The translations under genes were made by a program, and so were the position numbers. From NCBI RefSeq assembly GCF_018812025.1, contig NC_063062.1:6581513-6645512 (forward strand): a stretch of 64,000 nt of DNA, read 5' to 3'. This DNA is from Megalobrama amblycephala. Lineage: Eukaryota; Chordata; Actinopteri; Cypriniformes; Xenocyprididae. Of the stretch, positions 37,901 through 49,900 are shown piece by piece; within the stretch, counting starts at the first letter, position 1, and the number at the start of each line of letters is the position of its first letter. The notes under the pieces were generated by a model that was given only the letters and a program-made list of their open reading frames with translations, was not told the DNA's origin and searched no databases.

Positions 37901-40900
37901 ACTGTATGACTCTCTTCAACAGCATCGCAGTAGTCACCAAACAATCACATAAACGCCTTAATAAGCAAATGTTACTCAGCTCTTTTTACAAACAACACTG
38001 AGCGCGCTGTAGGCTAATTAAAATCTCTGACGATATCAAGCATTCTGTCATGTCGCAATCTCTCGCGCAGCATCGGATCCGCGAGCGCGCAGAGTTGGGC
38101 TCATTCCAGCCGCGGGTGCGATGATGCGGTTATTTTTACTGATTTAAAATAGCTACATCAAACAAACACATCGAATTCACAGTTCAGTCTTTTGAAATTG
38201 TAGGTTTTGCTTGTCAAGTACTTTACTACAAAGCAAACAGGAAGGCTGCCCATCTCGCTCATTAGGCCTAACAGCAAACTGATTCTTCCATTCTTCTTAC
38301 CTTTACTGCTGATGCTGCGACTCTTCATGTTTGCATGCACGTGTTCCTTCATTTTATCGTCCACATTTAGCTTTTCTCCTTTAATAACAAATTTGACCAT
38401 TTTGAGGCTTAAATTTACAAAATTAATGGCTACTGTTGAATTCTTCCTAAGCGCGCACTTGTGTTTGTTTCGTTAACTGAGTGATTGCGTCATTAGCCTA
38501 CATTGCCTGATGTCTGAAAATAATAAATGCTCACCAAAATTATTTTATATGACAAATAAAGCATTATAGCTCATTTATATTTATTTAATTCACTTTAATT
38601 TAAATTTTAAAACAAAAATAAATTGTATACTATTTTTTATTATTATTATTATTGTGGTCGGCATATCGCGGGCCGCATTTACATTTGTGACGGGCCGAAG
38701 GTTGAGAACCACTGCTCCACACCAATTCAAACGCTGCGTCGCGCGACTCGTGTCCAATTACATCAAAAGTATACACTCACTGGATGTCATGGCAACTGAA
38801 TCACGGAGGAAAACTTTAAATATCTCGCCTTCGCTTTAATTTCGGACCATCTCCAAAAAGACATAAAACACTAAACAAATGATTTTGACATGCGTTTATC
38901 AAAGTAGGAAATCCAGATTTTTAATCCCTTACACACAATTACTGCTGTTGAAATACGAAATGGAGGCGGGTCCGGATTGAATTCCCTCCGGGTCCGGATC
39001 CGGACCGGAGTCCGGACTTTGAGAAGTGCTGCTGTATAATAATATTAAAAACGTCTTGGTTACGTATGTAATCCTCGTTCCCTGAAGGAGGGAATGGAGA
39101 TGTACGTCACCAGCTCTCTGGTGATATCCCAATGACTGACGAACTGGGATATCACCAGAGAGCCCTATCAGCTTTGAGTGAAACTAAACAAGCCAATGCA
39201 ATATTTGCATAATGCGCACCGCCCCTGCCAGGTGGATATAAATAGGAAAGCGGATGCAATCCACACTGTTTTTCGCTGAGGAGACAACCTAAGTCTGCAC
39301 TACAGTGAAGGCACAGAAACTTTGGTGACAGGACGTACATCTCCGTTCCCTCCTGGGGGAGCACCTGGAGCACCTGGGGGGCGGAGAAGTGGACAAGCTT
39401 ACACTGAGAGAGTCTACTGCTGTTCCGCAAGACCCACTACAGTAAGACTTAGACAACACTGGGGAAGCGAACCCATAGGGGACGCTGCGGAGGCCACAAC
39501 CTACCCTGCAGGGGAGGAATTACGTGGAAATACACATATGGACTGGCCGTGGTCAGTACGCATATGGAGTCCCTGGGATGGCTCCAGCCTAGAGATAGGG
39601 GGAGACTCATCTGACAGGTGACAGCAGAGCTGGTTCTGCTACGTGAAAGACACAGGCTCACCGTGGGGAGTTTGACCGTGGACAATACACATATGGGACC
39701 ACTCACGTGGAGAGATCACAACATATGGCACCCAGCCAAACCTCAACGTCAGAGACGGAGATTTGGCCTGGCATCAGACACTCCACAATGTCCGAGCCGC
39801 AAGGGGAGGTGGAGGAACTTGACAGGGTTCGCCAAGCAGGGAACTCTACTGGAGCAAATGGATACACGTATCCGGCCCGGGGGGCGGGAATGGCATAGCA
39901 AGCCGACACTAGAACGGGTTCTTAGCATTTACCGGCTACTGGAAGCGAGTATACAGAAAGATACTCGTTCCACACGAAGGCTATAGAATCTAGCGAACAT
40001 ATTGGGCGTCCACTATCCAGTGGGCCATCCTCTGCTTGGGGACAGCCTTTCCCTTCTGCTGGCCTCCGTAACAGACAAAGAGCTGATCTGAGGTCCTAAA
40101 GCTTCGCGTTCTAACCACGTACAGGCGCAGAGTGTGGACGGGACAGAGCAAAGCCAGGGCTGGGTCTGCCTCCTCCGAAGGCAGCGCTTGCAGGTTCACT
40201 CCCTGATCTCTACAACAGTCTACAACCGACTGGGGGAGATCACTTAGAACCTCCGCATTCCGTACAGGGACCAGACATGGAGTTTCCAGAGGTCCGGACG
40301 CGGGTGCCAGAGGGTGCCCCGTCTCTGAATCAGAAGGTCCTTCCTCAGAGGAATGGGCTAAGGAGGTGCTGTCACAAGGAACGTCAGTTCCGAAAACCAG
40401 GTCCGAGTGGGCCAATACGGAGCCACTAGCAAGACCTGCTCCTCGTCCTCCCTGACTTTGCACAGGAGCTGTGCGAGAAGGCTCACTGGGGGAAACGCAT
40501 ATTTGCGTAGGCCCCGGGGCCAGCTGTGTGCCAGAGCATCCGTGCCGAGAGTGCCCTCGGTCAGGGAATAAAACAACTGGCAATGGGCTGTGTCCGGAGA
40601 GGCAAACAGATCTATCGCCGGACACCGGGCAAACTGAATCACATAGCCGAGTCTGATGGTACGAATGAGCCAGCAGGACGGGCTGGGAAGCGCTAGCATC
40701 ATTTTTTGTGAAAAGCTGGGTACCGCTGGACTCCGGAGAGCCAGCGACGGAACAATATGAGTCACAAATTCCCCCCGGCCCGCACCTCTCCCTCCCCCGG
40801 AAGAGATGCGGGCATCATATCCCAAAGAGCTGACATCCTCTCCTCCAGGTCACCCGTCTTAGGAACACTTCCTCGTTCTCTTGCCACCTGGCTTGGCTGG

Positions 40901-43900
40901 GGTCTGAGCGGGCTGGGCGCCGCGTCCGCGCCCAGCTCCCTGCTGTCTGGCGGGTGTAGGCTGCTGCAGGCTGCTGCTTCGCAGACTTGGCAGGGGCGGA
41001 GGACGACGCAGACGGGCGCCCTTGACGACGAGCAGACTGAGGTTGGGCAGCCGGCGGTGGGGTGGAGGCAGCAGCGGACCATCGGGGCAAGATGTGTTTG
41101 ATGGCCTCAGTCTGCTTCTGTGCGGCCGAGAACTGCTGGGCAAAGCTCTCGACCACGTCGCCGAATAGGCCGACCTGAGACACGGGGATACTTATCGGTC
41201 TCCCTCATGTCAGCCAAGGTCAGCCATAGGTGGCGCTGCTGGACTACTAGTGTTGTCATCGCTTGACCAACGGAGCAAGCCGTCACCTTGACTGCCTTAA
41301 CATCAGCACTACCAGCACAGGAAACAAAGGCTCTTCAAAGGCTTGAGAAGTCACTCTCAGTCAAATAGCAGGAACACAACAGGTTGGCTCCGAAGCGAAA
41401 GACAGAGTGCGATTGCATCTGCTTCCCTGTTTATACCCACCTGGCGGGGGGCGGTGCGCATTATGCAAATATTGCACACCAATTCCATTGGCTTGTTTAG
41501 TTTCACTCTCTGGCGATATCCCAATTCGTCGGTCACTACTGACGTACGTCGAACGTGACCGACTGAAAGGGAACAGTTATTTGATATTTCACAATATTGG
41601 TGTTTTTACTGTATTTTTGATCAAATGAAGCTTTGGTGAGCATAAGAGACTTCAAAAACATTCAAAAACATTTAATCCATAAATGTATATTTGATACAAA
41701 AAAATAATTAATTTTGACCGTAAAACAACAAGTGTAGACTGGCTTTTTTTTTTGTTTTTGTTTTGTTTTTTTTGTTTTGCATGAGGCCAGATGCATTATT
41801 AATCTGCACCGTCTGAACAAAATAACACCCCTACCTCTTTTTGGATGTAGTCCATTAGGTTTTGAAGGTCCAGGTCATCTCGATAATGCACAATGGCTTT
41901 TTTCACAAATTTCCCCAGAGCTTCGCGTGTCTGTGAACATGACACTTCATACAGTTTAGCCAGCAAGTATATTTCCATACGTACCTAAAATCAAACACTT
42001 ACATCTGGGTTGTATATGCATATGTAATTGTGCTACGGGAGACAGGTCGACAGCGCTAATTCACCATGGCGGCTCTAATAGCATATGCTTTAGTGTGGTA
42101 ATTAACTCTTGGGCCCCCCTGTGCTCTCTCCTTCTCCCTTGTCAGTTCCTCTAACGCTGGCATGTTCAAGCACCTCTGAATGTCATTAACAGGAAGCCTC
42201 CATCGAAACGGAACATTTGGTCCCACTTTGATGTGGCAAAGCTCTTTAATCATTAAGCAGCGAAGATGCTTGAAGCGACGTCGTTAAACTGCCCTCCCTG
42301 TTTTACCGTGTGTGCTGTGAAGTATAGTGTGATGTAATACTCTCGACCTTCTCCTGGTCTGTAGAACTTCAAGATTCCACTCGTAAGATGAGGTAATAGT
42401 AGACCGAAAGGAAACTCTATAGCAAGAATTGACATTACGGGTAAAATGAACAATGGAAGTGAATGGTGAATTGCTTTTAAATTGACTTGCTATCCCATGA
42501 GATGAACTTAGAGACTGAGAGATGACTGCTAAAGTAGGTTAACCCTCCCCAACCAACCCAAAGCCTAATGTTACAATTAATCTTTAACAGCCTTGAAAGT
42601 CGTAACAATGAAATACACTTCATGTGATAGCCTGTATCCTATATCAGTGCTGTGTCTATAATTTCAAGTGAAAGCCCACCTGGTCAGAGTAGAAGAAGCC
42701 AAGGATTGCAATGGCCATTTGGGTAAGAAAGACCAGGGTAAGACTAAATGAGAACTAGAGAGGAACAGGAAAGAAGATTCTCTTACTTGTCTTTAACTGC
42801 TAAATGATCAAATTTACTGATAAGTAACAGATATATGTATAAGACCGAGGCTAGTTGTCACACTTTCTACTCTTTGTACTTGGTTGTGTAGGTTTATTTT
42901 TGACACTTTAAATGTCTTGGCTACTGAAGATATTTAACATTTCCACCATAATTCCCACGGAGAAAAATAATACAAATGCGGGACATGTTGTCACAGTAAA
43001 AACAAATACACTAAATACACAGTGTTATTTTAGTATATCATTTATATACTAATGTAGTTTTTAACAATATTTCGAATTAGCTTTTATTTTAGTATTTTCA
43101 TTTAAATTTGAGTAATTTTGCTTTTAGTGCTTCAAATTAAACTTATGGTGCATTCAAGTCATGTCGGAGAGATCGTATTTACGAGTTGAACGCACATGAA
43201 TGTCACTACTAAGTCGTATATACGAGTGGGAAGCTGAGGATTTTCTTTAAGCCCAGAGTTTATGATTTGAGGGCGTGACAGTGAGAAAACGAGGCAAAAT
43301 AGTACAATACTTATAGGTATTTAGCAGTGACATTGTCAGGCTTTTTTATTTACTACAAAATAAGCTAATTGCCTGCACAAAATATGATAGCATTGTAATA
43401 CAACAATAAAATATGTAACAATAAAGTTATATTGTTACAGTTACAAGTTACAGTGGCTTCATAAATATATTAAAAACATAAAAAAGCAAACACACCTGAT
43501 GTACATTCTTTGTTCTTCATATTCTAGAAGTAGGCTAGATTTTAAAAACCATGCTGTATTTTTGTATAGTTAATTAAGTGAAGATACACCGCCATTGCTC
43601 CGACGAAAATGACTTGAATACACAAGACGTCGTGAACACGACTTCCAAACTCTAGGGCTTTTCACACTTGAAATAGTTAACCCTGGGTCATTCTAAACCC
43701 CTGGTAAACGAAATCCTGGGTTATCTTTATTCATGTTTCACACAGCTACTATATCCGGGGTTAAGAGTTAATCCTGGGTATGTTTCACACTGCATCTAAA
43801 CCCCAGGATAAAGTCCTTAGTTGCGTCCCAAATGACGCACTATACACTATGCACTTATACGCTATGTACTTATGCACTATGTACTCATCCATATAGTGTG

Positions 43901-46900
43901 TGAATTGTATAAGGTTATTTTGTCATTTAACAATGGAATCTGATCCCCCTCCCCCTCCGCTACGTAATTAAAGCTGCGACAGTTGAGTGCATGAAGTGTC
44001 CAACATTCTACACTTCGTTAATTTAGTGCATCATCCGGGTATTTGAAGTGTACTTTTCTCTTTTTAGAATTTTCAATGTGAACACACTACTTGCATTATT
44101 TATACTTAAAAACGTCATAGAATAGTGCATAAGCACGCGAATTGGGACGCACCTAAGCATATTTGCAGTATCAGCAAATAGTGTCACTGAATGGACAAAT
44201 GCAGCACGTGACCTGTTTCTATAAAAGCTCTAGGATTGCGCGTCCTCATATTACACTTTGTTGACTGTATCAAATTTTGAACTTTTCAAGCTATAAAGAA
44301 TGATGGACTTTTCTTCACTCCAATTGTCGCGTTTCCCATCGCCGTTTGACATTTTTACTATCATATGCAGAAACAACTGTTTATACATCGCGTGGTGTTT
44401 CCATGACTTCCCAAAGCGCGTGAATATAAGGCAACGCGATTGGTTGTCGGTTGCTAAGCATCTAGTTGTAACATTCTAACGCCATCGTTTCACACTGTAC
44501 AAGTTTGGCACTACAATGCGGAGTTAACACAGCAAAAGTGGTGCTAACCCTGGAGCACCGCTTTAAAATCCCGCTTCAAAATTACAAGTGTGAAACACTC
44601 CTTTACCCGGGGTTAAAAGTGGTGTTTAGAACAAAGATAACCTGGGGTTAAGTGCAGTGTGAAAAGCCCTTATCTAGTTACCAACATATTTTATTGTATT
44701 TACTTTATTTCAATAAACAAGCAAACAAACAAAATTTTTTTTTAATCATTTTAGTTTTGGTAATGATAATAATCCTGATGTATGAAACATATTGTGATAT
44801 CATATCATAACCTTTTTAGTTACTAAGATACACCCTATGTGACAGCCTCCTTATACTGTAGGAAAGGAGTTATAACTACTGAAAAAAGATAAAGTGTAAT
44901 CCTTATTTGTAAGTAACTTTGAATAAACATATGTGTAGATAATAATTCAGTTTCTGCTCACAATTTTAAGGAGCCGTATATTTTCCCGCAGAGCTCCGAT
45001 GCATCCACAGAAGGTAATGAAGAACATGACCACCCCCACCACAATGAGAATCACAGCAGGATCAATGAGGAATGTGTCACGCACTGTGTCTGAAGGGTGG
45101 AAAAAAATAGAAACACAGCAAACCTCTTAACTGATTCATACATCTGCAGTTTATTCTATCAGGTGAGGTGAGGAACACACACAAAATAGTTGTCGTACCT
45201 GTCGCTTTTTCAACTTTGGCATATACCCCAATGGCTACAATAAGAAGAGAAAACACCTAAAAAAACAAAAAAACAAAATCAACGAATAATGTGAAATAAT
45301 CAACTGCACAATGTATTTACTATATACACTTAAGTACACAGTATATATATCAATTCAATATATATACAGTACAGTCCAAAAGTTAAGATTTTTTATGTTT
45401 TTAAAAGAAGTTTCGTCTGCTCACCAAGGCTACATTTATTTAATTAAAAATACAGTAAAAAACAGTAATATTGTGAAATATTATTACAATTTAAAATAAC
45501 TGTTTTCTATTTGAATATATTTCACAAAGTAATTTATTCCTGTGATGGCAAAGCTGAATTTTCAGCATCATTACTCCAGTCTTCAGTGTCACATGATCCT
45601 TCAGAAATCATTCTAATATGCTGATCTGCTGCTCTAGAAACATTTAATGTGTACAATTGTACAAAATATTTGTGTACAATATTTTTTTTCAGGATTATTT
45701 GATGAATAGAAAGTTCAAAAGAACAGTGTTTATCTGAAATCTAATCTTTTGTAACATTATAAGTGTCTTTACTGCCACTTTTGATTGATTTAATGCATCC
45801 TTGCTGAATAAAAGTATTAATTTCTTTAATTTCTTTTCAAAAAAATAAAAATAAAAATTCTTACTGACCCCAAACTTTTGAACGGTAGTGTATAATGCTA
45901 CAGAAGCTTTGTATTTCAGATAAATGCTGTTCTTTTGAACTTTCTATTCATCAAGGAATCCTGAAAAAAAAAGTACACAACTGCTTTCAACATTGAAAAT
46001 AATCATAAATGTTTATTGAGCAGCAAATCAGCATATTAGAATGATTTCTGAAGGATCATGTGACACTGAAGACTGGAGTAACGATGCTGAAAATTCAGCT
46101 TTGCATCACAGGAATAAATTAATTTGTCAAATATATTTAAATAGTACACAGTTATTTTAAATTGTAATAATATTTCACAATATTACTGTTTTTTACTGTA
46201 TTTTTAATTAAATAAATGTAGCCTTGGTGAGCAGACGAAACTTCTTTTAAAAACATTAAAAATCTTAGTGGTTCCAAACTTTTGGACTGTACTGTATATA
46301 CTACTGTGTACATAATATATATATATATACACACACAGAGAGAGAGAGTCCTGGTCAGAATTATTACACCCTTGGTAATATGAACAAAGATGCCTGTGTG
46401 AAATAAATCTGCATTGTTTATCCTTTTGATCTTTTATTAAAATGTCACAAAAATTCTAACCTTTCATAGAAGTAAAACAATTGATATTGGGTGGGGGTGG
46501 GGGGAGGATCTCATTATGAAACATTGCCCACAATTATTGGCACCCTTTTATTAATTTTTTCAACCTCCTTTTCCTTATAGTCTTCACCTATAATGCCTGA
46601 TGAGTTTGGAGAACACCTGACAAGAGATCAGAGACCATTCCTTCATACAGAATCTCTCCAGATCCTTCATATTCCCAGCTCCATGTTGGTGCTTCTTCTC
46701 TTCAGGTCACTCCACTCATTTTCTATAGGGTTCAGGTCAGGTTACTGGGACGGCCATGGCAGAAGCCTCATTTTGTGCTCAGTGACACATTTTTGTGTTG
46801 ATTTTAATATTTGTTTCAGATGAAAGATCCAACCACGGCTCATTATAAGATTTCTAGCAGAGGCTGTCAACAGATTAATTTTTTATCTGTTAGTATTTGA

Positions 46901-49900
46901 TGGAATCCATAATGCCATCTAAACAGGATGTCCAGGACCTCCAGCAGAAAAATAGGCCCACAACATTAAAGATCCAGCAGTAGCCTATATTTAATCGTAC
47001 ACATGTGGTACTTTTTTGTGTTCAAAAAGCTTTTTTATTTATTTATTTATTTTTTAGAACCCATTCTGTTTGAAGTTCCAGTCATGTCTGACAACTGAAT
47101 ATGCTCGAGATTGTTTCTGGATGAGAGCAGGATTTTTCTTGAAACCCTCCCAAACAACTTGTGGTGATGTAGGTGCTGTTTGATATTTTTTTAGGCTTTC
47201 TAATACTAACTGTTTTCTGCAATTCTCCAGCTGTGATCCTTGGAGAGTCTTTGGCCACTCAAACCCTCCTCCTCGCCGTGCATTAAGACATAGACAAACA
47301 TCCTCTTCCAGGCCGATTCATAATGTTTCCTGTTGATTAGAATAATCTATTGATTAAAATATCTAAAGATGTCCCATTTCCATCATCAGGGCAGTAATTA
47401 AGAAGTAATTACTGCCCTGATGATGGAAATGGGACAGCTTTAGATATTTTCTTACAGCCAATTTCTGTTTGTGAAACTCAACAATCTTACTATATTCTTT
47501 GGTTTTACTTATTGTGATGGATGATTAAGGGAATTTGGCTTTTGTGTTACCTTAAACAGGAAGCCATGGCTGGATAATTTCATGTTCCTAGTCACCCTGG
47601 TTTGCTTAAAATTGTAAATATGAATGGGAATATACTTCAGAAATAATTCTTATTTTACTCTTAAGAATTTCTAGGGGTACCAATAATTGTGGCCAACGTG
47701 TATTAGAGAAAAACATTTATTTCAGAATAAATTTCCCCCCACATTCATTAGTTTTACTTCAATGAAATTTAAATAAAAGATCAAAAGGATTAACAATACA
47801 GATTTATTTTCACAGCAGTCTTTGATCATATTTACCAAGGGTGCCAATAATTCTGACCATGACTGTATTGGTTTCTCCACATACATACATTATTTATTTT
47901 ATTATTATTATTTTAAACAAAGACTACATTCCTGGAGATGAAATATAACAGTCTCTGAGCAATAGCCTGGTCCTGAGACCCAGTTGGCATCGCTGGTAAT
48001 ATTGCTGCCCTCATCCTGTGGTGTTTTTTGTGTGTGTGTGTTGAGTGTTACTGCAGTTCCATTATGAAATTGAAAAGTCTTCCACCTGAGTTTTATAAAA
48101 GCAGTTGAATCCTATCAGCTCACTCCTTAAGAGTTGATGACTGTACTTTGAGAGCATCTACACACTTGGCTTGCATATAAGGAATCAGGTTAAAGAGCTA
48201 TTCGGAAGCTTTTTGGTGCAGTGGAGAAACAGCCACTCCATATACACGGTTTTGTGCTTTTCTGAAAAACCCAGCCAGTCAGTGCGGCTGGAACAAAAGA
48301 CTAATGGATCATGCCATCCAGATGTCCGTCTGTTGTGCACAAACATTGGTTTAGTGTGAAAAGTGTGAATTGGCAATGCTGTCCACATTCCCAGCACAAC
48401 ACTCACTCACAAAAGACAATTAATTCCAATCACAGTCCACAGATTATTTGTTTTCAGTGAGAGTTGGCAATTTGAGACAATACGAGTGAGAATGACTGCT
48501 GATAATGTGACAAAATTGAGCAAATTATGCAAATGTGGAGTATGCTGCTTTTAGTCCATTTCCATTTTTAATGATGAATCAATTTTTTGCTAGTTTTTGG
48601 TTTGTTTGATAGTGTCACCAATTAGTCATCTAGATGACTGATAGATGGGTTTTGCTGAAACTTTGAAACTAATGGAAGCATCAGTTAGAATACGATTTAC
48701 ATTATAATCGTTTAACTCTTTCTCCGCCATTGACGTAATTTTCCGGCAATCCATGTTTTATATGTTTTGTGGTGCTATTATGCATCTTCTGAAAGAATAC
48801 AGAATCTCCGGATCAAAACACAAGCAAAGAAAGAAGCAGGAAAAAGCGATAAAAGCATTGCTTATGCATGTAGTCATTGTCAAAAATGTGATTTTCTCAG
48901 CTTTTTGTTCAAAATGTGGCTTTTTTTAATGAAACACCCACATTCAAGTGTTGATAAAAAATAATGCATGAAGCTAGAATAAAGGTTTTTTTTCTGTTCT
49001 TTCTTTTGATATATGTGACCCTGGACCACAAAACCAGTCATAAGTCGCACAGGTATATTTGTAACAACAGTCAACAATACATTGTATGAGTCAAAATGAT
49101 TGATTTTTCTTTTATGCCAAAAAAAAAAAATGTATGTTATGTGAGTGGATATGCGTTGCTAAGGGCTTCATTTGGACAATTTTAAAGGCGATTTTCTCAA
49201 TATTTTGATTTTTTTGCACCCTCAGATTCCAGATTTTCAAATAGTTGTATCTCGGCCAAAAACAAACCATACATCAATAGAAAGCTCATTTGGGGGGAAT
49301 GGTGTAGTATATCCTAGCTGTATGAGGGTGAAATGTTCAGTAAGGTTTAGGTAGACGTTTTTGTCAGAGTTTTTTTTTTTTCTTTTCTTTTTCCATTTAA
49401 GGTACATTTTGTGTTTTAAACCTGTGCAGTACATCCAGTGGGAAGTTTACAGGAAGCTTGAGAGTCCTGAACAAAAGCATTTTTGTTCCTGCAGATTTCT
49501 GCAGTGCAAGCAGTACTTGAATGGAAAATCCAGGCAGACTGTATCACAGTCAATGCACTGATAAAACACAACACAAACTACCAACAGAAGAGGAGCATGA
49601 GAACAGATGCTTTTGTTTTGATTGCATGTTTGTTTGGGGATTCAAGCCTTCCACTGCATCATATTCTGAGATTACATTCTCGAGAGTGGCATTTTTACTC
49701 TATTCATAGCTATAAAATTCCTTACAATTGTATGCAAATAGAGTGTTTCGAAACGAGTCATGTTGTGTTGAAAACATTACGGTTGTAGAACAATTGCAAC
49801 AGCGAGTCTGTTAAACAGACTAAATTACACCCCCTGATGTTTTATTCATTTCCAAGCTGGCCAAAGAGCTTATGATCTGCAGCCTGGAAGTGTCCTTTCC

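Larger units (their letters stand above)
39050..41575 (-). mobile_element. DIRS-type retroelement, internally deleted
   Basis: Inverted terminal repeats of about 250 bp: GTTCCCTGAAGG and GTGAAACTAAACAAGCCAAT (39179) at the left match the complement of 41440-41575 (TTGGCTTGTTTAGTTTCAC, AAAGGGAAC). The minus strand carries in order a gag-like piece, an RNase-H-end piece and a tyrosine-recombinase piece; the reverse transcriptase region is missing between the first two. No target duplication, as expected for DIRS. Confidence 0.85.

Noticed and set aside
39322..39986. Plus-strand ORFs of about 100-120 codons in the DIRS element
   Set aside because: Antisense to the identifiable DIRS coding fragments; repetitive GC-rich sequence explains them.
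42056..42453. Extra tspan33 exon candidates (65- and 66-codon frames)
   Set aside because: The transcript is complete without them, and neither has fitting splice sites or tetraspanin features.
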